From: Shinella fusca
Lineage (GTDB): Bacteria; Pseudomonadota; Alphaproteobacteria; Rhizobiales; Rhizobiaceae
NCBI RefSeq assembly: GCF_014203155.1
Contig: NZ_JACHIK010000009.1
Coordinates: forward strand, 62,001 to 126,000
Direction of reading: 5' to 3'
DNA: 64,000 bases
In this document: piece by piece, positions 43,580 to 55,238 of the stretch
Position numbering within the stretch: the first letter of the stretch is position 1
Layout of the letters: the number at the start of each line of letters is the position of its first letter
The notes under the pieces: model-generated
Seen by the model: only the letters and a program-made list of their open reading frames with translations
The model's database searches: none
What the model was told of the DNA's origin: nothing
Made by a program: the position numbers and the translations under genes

Positions 43580-43643
43580 GTTCCTGCCGTACGGCCGCCA
43601 AAATCTTTCCCTTTCCGCCCGACATGCGCTAAGGGCATCGGCC

Positions 43644-44306
43644 ATGACCATGCCGGACCAGACCGAAAAATTCGTCGTCCTCCTCGGCGGCGCCCTCACG
43701 GCGACGCCGCGGCTTGCCGCGGACGTCGCCGGCGCCCGCTTCATCGCGGCGGACGGCGGCATGCGGCACGCCGCAAGCCTCGGCGTCACGCCGGATGTCT
43801 GGGTCGGCGATTTCGATTCCACGCCGCCCGCGCTTCTCGCCGCATGGCCGCATGTCGAGCGCCAGCCCTATCCGACCGCCAAGAACGAGACGGACGGGGC
43901 GATCGCCGTTTCCGCCGCGGCCGAACGCGGCGCGAAGAGCATCGTCCTTGCCGGCGCGCTCGGCGGCGAACGCAGCGACCATGCGCTGATGCACCTCCTC
44001 CAAGCCGTCTCGCTGGCGGAGGAGGGATTTGCCATCAAGCTCACCTCCGGCGAGGAGGAGGCCTGGCCGCTCCTGCCCGGCACCCGCGAGATCGACCTGC
44101 CGAAGGACAGCCTCTTCTCCGTCCTCGGCCTTTCGCCGCTCGCCGGCCTCTTCCTTTCGAATGTGCGCTATCCGCTCACCGATTTCTCGTTGCCCTTCGG
44201 CTCGTCGCGCACCATCTCCAATGTCGCGGAGGGCCCGATCCGCCTTTCGCTCGCCTCCGGCCGCGCCGTCCTCATCGCGCGGCCCTATGACCTTTCAGGA
44301 GCCTGA
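43644..44306 (+). CDS. thiN: Thiamine pyrophosphokinase
   Basis: This 220-aa enzyme converts thiamine to thiamine diphosphate. Motifs are the N-terminal DGGMRHAASLGVTPDVWVGDFDST, then KNETDGAIAV (substrate/Mg site) and ALGGERSDHAL. ATG 43644 is used; a longer frame upstream overlaps the preceding gene and is not supported. It lies 4 bp before the ABC-F gene and is probably co-transcribed with it. Confidence 0.93.
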   Translation: MTMPDQTEKFVVLLGGALTATPRLAADVAGARFIAADGGMRHAASLGVTPDVWVGDFDSTPPALLAAWPHVERQPYPTAKNETDGAIAVSAAAERGAKSIVLAGALGGERSDHALMHLLQAVSLAEEGFAIKLTSGEEEAWPLLPGTREIDLPKDSLFSVLGLSPLAGLFLSNVRYPLTDFSLPFGSSRTISNVAEGPIRLSLASGRAVLIARPYDLSGA

Positions 44307-44309
44307 CCC

Positions 44310-46136
<1,827 letters not shown>

Positions 46137-46215
46137 GGACATCAGCATCGCCCGCAAGCCTCTCCATCGTCGGGCTCGGTTCGACTCGAGCATCAATGCA
46201 CCCCAATACGCGACA

Positions 46216-47469
46216 TTACGCGATGAACCGCTCCGGCCGGTAGGGACCGATATTGATTGCCGTGCGCTCGCCCAGCATCTTCTCCGCCAGCACGCGGCCG
46301 GTGATCGGGCCGAGGGTCATGCCGTGGTGGGCGTGGCCGAAGGCGAACCAGAGGCCGGCGTGGCGCGGGGCCTTGCCGATGATCGGCATCATGTCCGGCG
46401 TGCAGGGACGGGCGCCCATCCACGGCTCCTCGTCGCGCCGCTCGGCGAGCGGGAAGAATTCGCGCGCCACCTTTTCCGCCCGGCGAAGCTGCACCGGGGT
46501 CTTGCGCGTGTCGCGCCTTGCGAATTCCGCGCCGGTCGTCAGGCGGATGCCGCGCAGCATGGGCGCGAGGAAATAGCCGCGCTCGGCATCGAGCACCCAG
46601 TTGTTGAGTTTTGCGCCCTCTTCCGCGCCGTAATGCATGTGGTAGCCGCGCTTGACGGCGAGCGGGAAATGATAGCCGAGCTTGCGCGTCACGGTATCGG
46701 CCCAGGGGCCGAGCGCGACGACGACATCCTTCGCCTCGAGCGGGCCTTCGGGCGTGGCGATGCGCCAGCCCTCGCCCTCCAGCACATGCTCGATGGTGGC
46801 CGCATCGCCCGATTTCAGCTCGCCGCCGAGCGACTGGAAATAGGCGAGATAGCGCTTCAGGAGGCTTTGCGGATCGAGGATCGACCACGGGTCGGTCCAG
46901 CGCAGGCCGCCCGTGAGCTCGGCGCGGATATCCGGCTCGGCGGCGGCCAGCTCCGCCGGCGTCAGCTTCTGGTGGTTGACGCCGAAATTGGCCGAGAGCT
47001 TTTCGGCTTCCGCATAGGCCGCGTCGCGCGCCTTCTCCGTGCGAAAAACCTTCATCCAGCCGTCCTTGCGGATGAGATCCTCGGCGCCGGAGGCGGCGAT
47101 GAGGTCGGCATGCTCGCTGATCGAATGCTCGATGAGCGGCGCATAGAGATGGGCGATGCTCTGGTGCTGGCGGAAGCCGGAATGCCACCAGTAGCGCGCC
47201 AGGAACGGGATGATGCCGGGGATCGCGGACGGATGGTAATGCGCGTCGATGGTGTTGTTCAGCGCGTAGCGGAAGAGCGCGCCGAAATCGTGCGGGAAAC
47301 CGTAGGGGTAGACGCCCTCGCGCTGGATGAGGCCGGCATTGCCGTAGGAGGTTTCCTCCGCCGCCCCGCGCCGGTCGATCAGCACGACCTGCTTGCCGCG
47401 CCGCGCCAGGTGGATCGCCGTCGAAATGCCGACCACGCCCGCGCCGAGAACAATCACATCCGTCTTCAT
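46216..47469 (-). CDS. D-amino acid dehydrogenase-like flavoprotein (DadA family)
   Basis: This 417-aa DAO-family FAD enzyme has VIVLGAGVVGISTAIHLARRG, ETSYGNAGLIQ and the C-terminal GARPCTPDMMPIIG with FGHAHHGMTLGPITGR. DadA deaminates D-amino acids to oxo acids. The start ATG 47469 is set by the FAD motif. It is on the opposite strand to the puuA/puuB-like genes, with a GntR regulator between them. Confidence 0.9.
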   Translation of the reverse strand: MKTDVIVLGAGVVGISTAIHLARRGKQVVLIDRRGAAEETSYGNAGLIQREGVYPYGFPHDFGALFRYALNNTIDAHYHPSAIPGIIPFLARYWWHSGFRQHQSIAHLYAPLIEHSISEHADLIAASGAEDLIRKDGWMKVFRTEKARDAAYAEAEKLSANFGVNHQKLTPAELAAAEPDIRAELTGGLRWTDPWSILDPQSLLKRYLAYFQSLGGELKSGDAATIEHVLEGEGWRIATPEGPLEAKDVVVALGPWADTVTRKLGYHFPLAVKRGYHMHYGAEEGAKLNNWVLDAERGYFLAPMLRGIRLTTGAEFARRDTRKTPVQLRRAEKVAREFFPLAERRDEEPWMGARPCTPDMMPIIGKAPRHAGLWFAFGHAHHGMTLGPITGRVLAEKMLGERTAINIGPYRPERFIA

Positions 47470-47546
47470 CTGCCTGCCCCAAGGAAAGTCACATCGGCTC
47501 ATCAATGCATGCGGCCCGCGGCAAGGCAACACCTGCGACCGGACGC

Positions 47547-48242
47547 CTATTGCCCCGCAAGCCGCAGCAGGTTTTCTATCGCCGCGCGCTCGAAGCCGCC
47601 GATGCCCTCGGAGATGTCGGCCTTGATCGCCGCTGCCACGGCATTCTCGTCGCGCTTGCGCAGGGCCGCGATCGCCTCATGGTGGCGGTCGACGAAATAG
47701 AGCTGGGCGACATGCTCCATGGCGATGCCGAGAAAGGGGCCGAGCTGGAGCCAGACGCTCTCCACCATCGGCATGATCACCTGTTCGGGATTGGCCGTGT
47801 AGAGCGTGCGGTGGAATTCCTGGTTGAGGAGCAGCGCGGTCGCATTGTCCTTGCGGGCGATGGCCTCGTCCTGCGCCCTGTCGATCTCCTCCAGCCGGTC
47901 GATGCGCCGCTCGGTGATATGCGGCACGGCGCGGCGGGCGGCATGCTGCTCCAGCACGGCGCGCAGCGAGACGAGCTCGCTGAAGCGATCGGCCGTCATG
48001 CGCGGCACCATGATGCGGCGGTTGTCGAGGACGCGCAGCGCCCCTTCCGAGGATAGGCGCCGCAAGGCCTCGCGCACCGGCGTCGGGCTCGATTCCATGG
48101 CTTCCGCGATCCCCCGGATCGTCAGCGATTCCCCGGGCCGGATGGAGCCCACCATGATCGCCTGGCGCAGGCGCCGATGCGCATATTCATGCGTCGTCAT
48201 GCCTTCCGGCCGGTCCAGCGGCTCAAGCGCCAAGTTGCCCAA
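47547..48242 (-). CDS. GntR/FadR-family (FCD domain) regulator
   Basis: This 231-aa protein has an N-terminal winged HTH (ESLTIRGIAEAMESSPTPVREALRRLSSEGAL) and an all-helical FCD effector domain with metal-site histidines (EFHRTLY, DRHHEAI). It is divergent from the glutamine-synthetase-like gene. A palindrome fitting GntR operators lies between them at 48340-48349. Confidence 0.92.
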   Translation of the reverse strand: MGNLALEPLDRPEGMTTHEYAHRRLRQAIMVGSIRPGESLTIRGIAEAMESSPTPVREALRRLSSEGALRVLDNRRIMVPRMTADRFSELVSLRAVLEQHAARRAVPHITERRIDRLEEIDRAQDEAIARKDNATALLLNQEFHRTLYTANPEQVIMPMVESVWLQLGPFLGIAMEHVAQLYFVDRHHEAIAALRKRDENAVAAAIKADISEGIGGFERAAIENLLRLAGQ

Positions 48243-48339
48243 TCCATTCCTCCTGCGAAAGGCCGCCGGGTGCTATCCTGCCCGTCGGACAGGTTCTAGC
48301 AGCTTGACCCACGACAAGAAAGTGTGCATATCCTGAAAA

Positions 48340-48349
48340 TGTGATCACA
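48340..48349. promoter_or_regulatory. Candidate GntR-type operator
   Basis: TGTGATCACA is a perfect 10-bp palindrome of the GT-N4-AC form bound by FadR/FCD regulators. It is followed 14 bp later by the half-site-like TGTGAT. It lies 30 bp upstream of the puuA-like start and upstream of the regulator itself. Confidence 0.6.
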
Positions 48350-48378
48350 AAAATAATTATGTGATATGGAAGGGGATC

Positions 48379-49728
48379 ATGGTGCTGGACGAGGATTCCA
48401 ACTGGCTCATCAATGCCGACGGCGTGGAGAGCATCCAGGCGGTCATCTGCGACCTGAACGGCATCCTGCGCGGCAAGCGCGTGCCCGTCGGGCAGGCCGA
48501 GAAGGTGCTGAAGGGCGGCATCCGCATGCCGCTGTCCATCGCGGGCGTCGACGTGTGGGGCGAGGACATCGTCGGTTCCAGCCATGTGTTCGCCAGCGGC
48601 GACATGGACGGCATCTGCAGCCCGACCGGCCGCGGGGCGCTGCCCGTCAACTGGACCCTGAAACCCTCCGCCGTCGTGCCGCTCTGGCTGTTCAAGGAAT
48701 CGGGCGAGCCCTTCCTTGCCGATCCGCGCCAGGCGCTCGCCCATATCGTGCGGCAGTACCATGAACTCGGCCTTCGCCCGGTCGTCGCCTCGGAGATGGA
48801 ATTCTACCTGATCGACGCCGAGCCGGACCATGCCGAGCCGCCGATCTCGCCCTATACCGGCAAGCGCCTCGATTCCGACGCCATCCTCTCGATCGACGAA
48901 CTGGACGATTTCGGCCAGTTCTTCTCCGACGTCTATGCCGAATGCGAGCGGCAGAACGTGCCGGCGGATTCGGCCGTGGCGGAAAACGGCATCGGCCAGT
49001 TCGAGATCAACCTCATCCATTCCGACGACCCGCTGAAGGCCGCCGACGACGCGCTGTTCTTCAAGCGCATCATCAAGGGCGTCGCGCGCAAGCACGGCTT
49101 TGCCGCCACCTTCATGGCCAAGCCCTACGGCATGCGCTCGGGCAGCGGCATGCACATGCATTTCTCCGTGATCGACGAGGACGGCAACAACGTCTTCGAC
49201 GACGGCACGCCGGAAGGCTCGGCCATCATGAAGCACGCCGTCGCGGGCCTGACGCGTGGCATGGCCGAATCCACCCTGCTCTTCGCCCCGCACTACAATT
49301 CCTACCGGCGCCTTCGTCCCGACACGCATGCCCCGACCTCGATCTCCTGGGGCTACGAGAACCGCACGGCGGCAATCCGCATTCCCGGCGGCAACAACAA
49401 GGCGCGGCGCATCGAGCACCGCGTCGCCGGCGCCGATGCCAATCCCTATCTCGTCATGGCCGGCATCCTCGGCGCCGCCCTCGTCGGCATCCGCAACAAG
49501 TGGGAGCCGCCGGCGCCCGTCTCGGGCCGGGCCTATCTCTCGCAGCTGCCGCGCATCCCTTCGGAATGGGGCTCCGCCGTCACCGCCTTCGAGAACGGCT
49601 CCATCGTCTCGGAGATCTTCGACGCGGACCTGCGCTCCATGCTGATCGCCTGCAAGCGGCAGGAGATCGCCGGCTTCGCCGAGCAGGTGACCGACTTCGA
49701 ATTCAGCGCCTATCTGGAAATCGTCTGA
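48379..49728 (+). CDS. puuA: Glutamine synthetase-family protein, gamma-glutamylpolyamine synthetase-like
   Basis: This 449-aa member of the glutamine synthetase family keeps the metal/ATP motifs: ASEMEFYLID, ENGIGQFEINL, SGSGMHMHFS and the adenine/Arg region NSYRRLRPDTHAPT plus ENRTAAIRIPGG. The PuuA type ligates glutamate to putrescine or another amine. The adjacent, 1-bp-overlapping PuuB-like oxidase supports this over ordinary ammonia assimilation. The start at 48379 has an AGGGG site; an in-frame GTG at 48361 lacks one. Confidence 0.82.
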   Translation: MVLDEDSNWLINADGVESIQAVICDLNGILRGKRVPVGQAEKVLKGGIRMPLSIAGVDVWGEDIVGSSHVFASGDMDGICSPTGRGALPVNWTLKPSAVVPLWLFKESGEPFLADPRQALAHIVRQYHELGLRPVVASEMEFYLIDAEPDHAEPPISPYTGKRLDSDAILSIDELDDFGQFFSDVYAECERQNVPADSAVAENGIGQFEINLIHSDDPLKAADDALFFKRIIKGVARKHGFAATFMAKPYGMRSGSGMHMHFSVIDEDGNNVFDDGTPEGSAIMKHAVAGLTRGMAESTLLFAPHYNSYRRLRPDTHAPTSISWGYENRTAAIRIPGGNNKARRIEHRVAGADANPYLVMAGILGAALVGIRNKWEPPAPVSGRAYLSQLPRIPSEWGSAVTAFENGSIVSEIFDADLRSMLIACKRQEIAGFAEQVTDFEFSAYLEIV

Positions 49729-51035
49729 TGGCCCAAAACCAGTCCTATGCCGGCAACGGCGCCTATCCCGACAGCTACTACGCTGCCTCCCGCAACATCG
49801 TCCGCACGCCGAAGGTGCTGGAAGGGGCGGTCACGGCCGACGTCGCCGTGCTCGGCGCCGGTTATTCCGGCCTTTCCACCGCCATCCACCTTGCCGAACT
49901 CGGCTACAAGGTGGTGATGGTCGAAGGCGCCGGTATCGGCTGGGGCGCGTCCGGGCGCAACGGCGGCCAGCTCGTCAACGGCCTCAATGCCAGCCTCGAC
50001 ACGATCAGGCGCCGCTACGGCGAGGAAGCCGGCGCCTTCGTCGGCGGCCTCGTGCAGGAGGGCGGCCGGATCATCCGCCGCCTCGTCTCGCAATACGGCA
50101 TTAACTGCGACCTGAAGGACGGCAACATCTACGCCGCCTACACGCCCGCCCACATGAAGGAGCTGGAGCACAAGAAGGCGCTGTGGAAGCGCTACGGCAT
50201 GGACGACCACCAGTTGCTCGACAAGGACGCCATCGGCAAGCTCGTCAACACCGATGCCTATGTCGGCGGCATGCTGGATACGACCGGCGGCCACCTGCAT
50301 CCGCTCAACCTCACCCTCGGGGAAGCCGCCGCGCTGGAATCCCTCGGCGGCGTGATCTACGAGCAGTCCCCCGTCATCCGCGTCGAGCACGAGGCCGAAA
50401 AGCCGGTGATCCACACGGCAAGGGGCAGCGTGACGGCGAACACCGCCGTCATCTGCGGCAATGCCTATCTCGGCCATGTCGTGCCCAAGCTCGTCTCGCG
50501 CGTCATGCCGGTCTCCACGCAGATGATCGCCACCGAGCCGCTCGGCGCCGAGCGGGCCGATGCCCTCATCCCAAGCGACATGTGCGTGGAGGACGTGCGC
50601 TACATCCTCGACTATTTCCGCCTGTCGGCCGACAAGCGCATGATCTTCGGCGGCGGCACCGTCTACGGCGGCACCGACCCCGCCGACGTGCGCGCGAAAA
50701 TCCGCCCGAACCTCGAAAAGGTCTTCCCCTCGCTCAAGGGCGTGAAGATCGACTATGCCTGGAGCGGAAATTTCGCCCTCTCCTTCTCGCGCGTGCCGCA
50801 GATGGGCAAGATCGGGAAAAATACGTATTTCGCCCACGGCTATTCCGGCCACGGCGTCACCGGCTCGCATCTCTTCGGCAAGATCCTGAGCGAGGCGATC
50901 CACGGCGATCTCTCGCGCTACAGCCAGTTCGAGAAGCTGCCCTGGATTCCCTTCCCGGGCGGGCGCATGTTCCGCGCGCAATATTCCACCATCGGCTCCT
51001 GGTGGTATCAGTTCAAGGACGCCTTCGGCCTCTGA
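49728..51035 (+). CDS. puuB: FAD-dependent gamma-glutamylputrescine oxidoreductase-like
   Basis: This 435-aa DAO-family flavoprotein has VAVLGAGYSGLSTAIHLAELG, WGASGRNGGQLVNGLN and the C-terminal AHGYSGHGVTGSHLFGKIL. PuuB oxidises gamma-glutamylputrescine to the aldehyde. The start codon overlaps the stop of the upstream gene by one base (TGATG), so the two are translationally coupled. The later Puu steps (PuuC, PuuD) are not in this window. Confidence 0.85.
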   Translation: MAQNQSYAGNGAYPDSYYAASRNIVRTPKVLEGAVTADVAVLGAGYSGLSTAIHLAELGYKVVMVEGAGIGWGASGRNGGQLVNGLNASLDTIRRRYGEEAGAFVGGLVQEGGRIIRRLVSQYGINCDLKDGNIYAAYTPAHMKELEHKKALWKRYGMDDHQLLDKDAIGKLVNTDAYVGGMLDTTGGHLHPLNLTLGEAAALESLGGVIYEQSPVIRVEHEAEKPVIHTARGSVTANTAVICGNAYLGHVVPKLVSRVMPVSTQMIATEPLGAERADALIPSDMCVEDVRYILDYFRLSADKRMIFGGGTVYGGTDPADVRAKIRPNLEKVFPSLKGVKIDYAWSGNFALSFSRVPQMGKIGKNTYFAHGYSGHGVTGSHLFGKILSEAIHGDLSRYSQFEKLPWIPFPGGRMFRAQYSTIGSWWYQFKDAFGL

Positions 51036-51085
51036 GGCTGCGCTAAAGCAAAAGACCGGCGTTTCCGCCTATAAGCACCTCTCTT

Positions 51086-51118
51086 CCGTCATGGTCGGGC
51101 TTGACCCGAGGATGACGG
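51086..51118. repeat. Palindromic intergenic repeat (copy 2)
   Basis: CCGTCAT and ATGACGG flank an inner core TCGGGCTTGACCCGAGG. The core matches the repeat at 5520-5542. It sits between two convergent genes (puuB-like and the M48 gene) and could also serve as a transcription terminator for both. Confidence 0.65.
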
Positions 51119-51179
51119 AGTGCGCGGGGCGATGCTCGTTCGTCGCCAGGATCGACCTTTTCGATCCCGGCCCGCGCCG

Positions 51180-52685
51180 TCATTCGCTGATGATCTTGAA
51201 CTTCTGGCCGGGCTGGACCGAGCTGGTGATCGTCATGGCGTTGATCAGCCGGAAGAGGTCGAGCTTGCGGTCGGTCCCCAGCATCCGGCCCGCCAATGTG
51301 GCGACCGTGTCGCCCGGGCGCGCGGTGACGACGCGCACGCGCAGGGGCTTCAGCGAGGCGACTTCCGCCGGCGTCAGCTTGCGGAACGAGCTGCGCAGGA
51401 TGTTCGCGGTCGGCTCCAGGGCGGCCGAGCCGGTCGGCACCGCCGTCAGGAAGCGGTAGATCTGGCCGTCGATGCGCACCACCGTGACGTCGAATTCCCA
51501 GCGGTCGGCCGCAGCCTTCGCCGTCGCCGCCGGCAGGCCATTGATGGTGATCGGGCGGATCGTCTCGGGCCTGAGGCCCGTCACCCAGCCGCTGGAAATG
51601 TAGTTGACGAGGTCCTGGCCGCGGCTGTCGGCAACGCCGTCGAAGCGGATCGCCACGTCGCCCGGGCCGGTCGCCAGCACCGCCTCGGCCTTGTTGTCGA
51701 TCTGGAAGCCGGCCGGCACGTCGAAACGGATGCCGAGCTTGCCGTGCAGGAAGGTCTGGCCGCGCACATAGCCTTCTTCCGGCGCATCGCCGTAGAGCAG
51801 GCCGTCGATGCCGGCGAGATAGTAGTCGCGCCCGCGGTCGCCGATCGTGCCTTCCGGGCCGAAGGCGCGGGCATGCATGCGGGCAAGCTCCACGCGCTGC
51901 GGCGCGCTCGGATGGCTCGACAGGAAGTCGAGGCTCTGGTCGGAATCCGGATCGACGGCGGTGAAGCGGGCATAGGCCGCCATGGAATCGAGGAAGCGCG
52001 CGGCGGCATAGGGGTCGTAGCCCGCCTCGCCCAGCATGCGCACGCCGATCACGTCGGCCTGAAGCTCCTGGTTGCGCGAGAAGGCGGCAAGGCGCAGCTT
52101 GCCGCGCGCCAGCGCCTGCTTGCCGGCGATGTTGCTGGACAGCACCTCGGCCACCACGCGGCTGGCGATGACCTCGGCCTCCTCCTTCTTCTGCCGCTCG
52201 ATGCCGTGGTTGGCGGTGACGTGCGCCATCTCGTGCGAGAGGACGGCCGCGACCTCGGAGGCGTCGTTGGCAAGCGCCAGCAGGCCCCGCGTGACGTAGA
52301 GATAGCCGCCCGGCAGCGCGAAGGCGTTGATCGCCGGCGAATTGAGGATGGTGATGCGGTACGACTGGTTCGGGTTTTCCGAAACGGCCGTCAGCGCGCC
52401 GGCGATGCGCGCGACGAGCCGCTCGGTCTTGGCGTCCTTGTATTCGCCGCCGTAGCTCGCCACGATGCGCGGATGCTCGCGGGCGCCCATCTGCGCACGC
52501 GGATCGTTCTTCTGCACTTCCTCGACGATCTGCGGATTGGAGGACGGCGAGATCGCCGGCTCATAGGCCTGCTCGAAGAGCGTGGTGCAGCCGGCCAGGA
52601 GGAAGGCGGCCAGCAGCAAGGCCGCGGCAGGTCTTACGACCCCGCGCCCGGATACCGTTGCAGCTTCCTGCGTCGCTTTCGCCAT
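51180..52685 (-). CDS. M48-family metalloprotease lipoprotein (BepA/YfgC-like)
   Basis: This 501-aa protein has a lipoprotein signal (LLLAAFLLAGC). It carries an M48 zinc protease domain with HEMAH (about residues 151-155) in AVLSHEMAHVTANHG, the downstream Glu ligand in ELQADVIGVRML, and SHPSAPQRVELARMHA. The C-terminus has a LysM-like cell-wall-binding segment (TARPGDTVATLAGRML...LINAMTITSSVQPGQKF). Such proteins handle misfolded outer-membrane proteins. ATG 52685 was chosen as it starts just before the signal; an earlier in-frame ATG adds 14 residues. Confidence 0.92.
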   Translation of the reverse strand: MAKATQEAATVSGRGVVRPAAALLLAAFLLAGCTTLFEQAYEPAISPSSNPQIVEEVQKNDPRAQMGAREHPRIVASYGGEYKDAKTERLVARIAGALTAVSENPNQSYRITILNSPAINAFALPGGYLYVTRGLLALANDASEVAAVLSHEMAHVTANHGIERQKKEEAEVIASRVVAEVLSSNIAGKQALARGKLRLAAFSRNQELQADVIGVRMLGEAGYDPYAAARFLDSMAAYARFTAVDPDSDQSLDFLSSHPSAPQRVELARMHARAFGPEGTIGDRGRDYYLAGIDGLLYGDAPEEGYVRGQTFLHGKLGIRFDVPAGFQIDNKAEAVLATGPGDVAIRFDGVADSRGQDLVNYISSGWVTGLRPETIRPITINGLPAATAKAAADRWEFDVTVVRIDGQIYRFLTAVPTGSAALEPTANILRSSFRKLTPAEVASLKPLRVRVVTARPGDTVATLAGRMLGTDRKLDLFRLINAMTITSSVQPGQKFKIISE

Positions 52686-52899
52686 GTCTCTTGCCCAAGC
52701 CCCTTGATGGGTTCGCGCCCTTGCCACAGCCCTCGGGTGCAGCGCGGACGCGCATCTTCGCGCCTTCGAATGGATGAGATAGACGCGCCATACCCGGCCG
52801 GCAACTCCCGATTCGACAAACGGTTTTCATGTGGCTCCGGTGACACAGGGGGGCGTCCAAATTGTGGCGCGGCGGAGCGACAGGACGACCCGCCCGATG

Positions 52900-53619
52900 C
52901 TAGATCGCCGAATGGCCGAGGAATTTTGCAACGCCTGGTGGTTCCCGGCGCGAAAGGAAGTCGCGCACCGGCTCGTCGAGCACGATCGCGCCCTCCTCGA
53001 TGAACATCGCCCGGTCGGCAAGCCGGCGGATATCCTCCGGCTGGTGGGTGATGAAAAGCATGGTGCTCTTCGTCTCGGCGCGCAGTTCGGCGAGAAGGTC
53101 CGCCATCTCGCCCCGCATGGCCGGATCGAGCGCGGCGAAGGGCTCGTCGAGCAGGAGGATCGGCCGGCGCCGCACCAGAGCGCGGGCAAGCGCCACGCGC
53201 TGGCGCTCGCCGCCGGAAAGCGAGCCCGGCAGGCGCCGCTCGTAGCCGCCGAGCCCGACGCGCGACAGCGCCGAGAAGACGCTCTGGCGCGCCGCCGAAT
53301 CGAGCTTCAGCCCCGGATCGATGCCGAGGCCGACATTGTCGGCGATGGAGAGGTGGGCGAAGAGATTGTTGTCCTGGAAGACCACGGAGACCGGCCGCTC
53401 CGCCGGCTCGCGCCCCGCCATGTCCTTCCCGAGCAGTTCGACGCGGCCCGTGCGCGGCGTCTCGAAGCCGGCGATGACGTTGAACAGCGTCGATTTCCCC
53501 GCCCCCGAAGGGCCGGCGACGGCCACCGCCGCACCGGCCGGGACGGCGCAGTCGAAGGCAAGCCGCTTTTCCGCAAAGCGCACGGTCACGTCGGAAAGGA
53601 GGATCGCGGTTTCAGGCAT
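52900..53619 (-). CDS. thiQ: Thiamine ABC transporter, ATP-binding protein
   Basis: This 239-aa ABC ATPase has Walker A GPSGAGKST, signature LSGGERQRVALARAL and Walker B ILLLDEPFAALDP. It is the last gene of the thiB-thiP-thiQ operon and overlaps thiP by 8 bp. It energises uptake of thiamine and its phosphates. Confidence 0.93.
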   Translation of the reverse strand: MPETAILLSDVTVRFAEKRLAFDCAVPAGAAVAVAGPSGAGKSTLFNVIAGFETPRTGRVELLGKDMAGREPAERPVSVVFQDNNLFAHLSIADNVGLGIDPGLKLDSAARQSVFSALSRVGLGGYERRLPGSLSGGERQRVALARALVRRRPILLLDEPFAALDPAMRGEMADLLAELRAETKSTMLFITHQPEDIRRLADRAMFIEEGAIVLDEPVRDFLSRREPPGVAKFLGHSAI

Positions 53620-55237
53620 CGGACGATGGGCTTTCGCTGGAACGGTCCGCCGCCGTCGAGGGCAGCGTCAGGAGAAGGCATAGCACGCCGAGGACGAGCG
53701 CGATGCCCGCCGCATCCGCCGTGCGGTAGCTCGCCATGCGGGAAAAGAGCAGCCAGGGCAGCGTGACGAAGCCTTCCGCGCCGAAGATGGCGACCGCGCC
53801 GAGATCGCCGAGCGACAGCGCCATGGCGAAGGCGAAGGCCGTGAGGAAGGGTTTCTTCAGCGCCGGCCAGTCGATCCGGGCAAAGCGGTCGAACCCGGTG
53901 ACGCCGAGGCTGAGGGCCAGCCGGGCGGTGCGCGCCAGATGCGTGCGATAGGCCGGCTCCAGCACGCGGATCACGAAGGGCAGCGCCATCAGTGCGTTGA
54001 TGACCGTGACGATGGCTGGCGCGAAGCGGCCGGTCTCGCCGAAGGTGCGCAGCATCAGGAACCAGCCCGTCGCCATGACGACCGGCGGCACGAGAAGGAT
54101 GAGCGAGCCGACCGCCGGCAGCGCCCGCGCCATCAGCCGCGTCCCCATGCCCGTATCACCCGCGCCGAGAAGCTGCGGCACCAGCACGACGGGCAGGGCG
54201 ACCGCGAGGCTGAGGCTCGCCGAGGCGAAGGCGATGGCAAGGCTCGTGAGAAGCGCGCGATGCAGCAGCGGATCGAGCGCAAGCCGCATGAAATCCGCCG
54301 CAAGCCCCGAGACGAGGGTGGCGGCGAGCGGGGCGGCGGTGAACAGCGTGAAGACAAGGATGACGAGCCTGTCGGCAAGGCGCCGCTGGCGCCCGTCGAA
54401 GCGGCGGATGGCGCGGCCCGCCGTCGCGCCCTCCTCGGGCGGGCGGCCGAAGAGCGAGAGGAGCGCGAGGAGCGCGCCCGTCACGACGATCTGCAGGAAG
54501 GCGAGCAGCACGGCGCGCGCCGGATCGAAGTCAAAGCGCAGCGCCTGGTAGATTGCCACCTCGATGGTGGTGGCCGCCGGCCCGCCGCCGAGCGTCAGCA
54601 CGATGGTGAAGCTCGCCGCGCAGAGCATGAGGACGAGGCCGGCAATGCCGGGCAGCACCCTTCGGATGACCGGCCATTCGATCAGCCGGAAGACCGCTCC
54701 GCCCCGCATGCCGAGATTGGCCGAGGTCAGCCAGTATTCCGGCGGGATGCGCTCCAGCGCGGCGACAAGGAAGCGCACGGCGAGCGGCAGGTTGAAGAAG
54801 ACATGGGCGATGAGGATGCCGGCAAGCCCGTAGACGCTGACGGGATTCTTGAGGCCGGCGAGCCGCAGGAGATCGTTGACGACGCCCTGCCGCCCCCAGA
54901 TCTCGACGATACCGAGCGCGGCGACCAGCGCCGGAAGGCCGAGCGGCACGACCGAAAGCCGGAGGATCCACATGCGCCCCGGAAAGGTCCGCTGGCGCGC
55001 CAGCGCCCGGGCGACGGGGATGGCGAGCAGCACGGAAAGCGCGGTGGAGAGCACGGCCTGCATCAGCGTGAACGTCGCCACCCGCCGGATATAGGCATCG
55101 AAGAGCGGCGCGCCGCCGCCCTCGCCCGCGTGGCCGAGCAGCACGGCCGTCGCCGCGCCGACGAAGGCGACGACGCCGCAAAGGGCGAAAGCCCCTGCGG
55201 CGCGCAGCGTCCGGCGTTCGGCGCGGGCGAACAGCAT
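53612..55237 (-). CDS. thiP: Thiamine ABC transporter, permease
   Basis: This 541-aa inner-membrane protein has about 12 transmembrane helices in two homologous halves, each with the EAA-type loop (for example ALPAVGSLILLVPPV, and EYWLTSANLGMRGGAVFRLIEWP). It starts 1 bp after the thiB stop. It forms the thiamine channel with ThiQ. Confidence 0.93.
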   Translation of the reverse strand: MLFARAERRTLRAAGAFALCGVVAFVGAATAVLLGHAGEGGGAPLFDAYIRRVATFTLMQAVLSTALSVLLAIPVARALARQRTFPGRMWILRLSVVPLGLPALVAALGIVEIWGRQGVVNDLLRLAGLKNPVSVYGLAGILIAHVFFNLPLAVRFLVAALERIPPEYWLTSANLGMRGGAVFRLIEWPVIRRVLPGIAGLVLMLCAASFTIVLTLGGGPAATTIEVAIYQALRFDFDPARAVLLAFLQIVVTGALLALLSLFGRPPEEGATAGRAIRRFDGRQRRLADRLVILVFTLFTAAPLAATLVSGLAADFMRLALDPLLHRALLTSLAIAFASASLSLAVALPVVLVPQLLGAGDTGMGTRLMARALPAVGSLILLVPPVVMATGWFLMLRTFGETGRFAPAIVTVINALMALPFVIRVLEPAYRTHLARTARLALSLGVTGFDRFARIDWPALKKPFLTAFAFAMALSLGDLGAVAIFGAEGFVTLPWLLFSRMASYRTADAAGIALVLGVLCLLLTLPSTAADRSSESPSSDA

Positions 55238-55238
55238 C

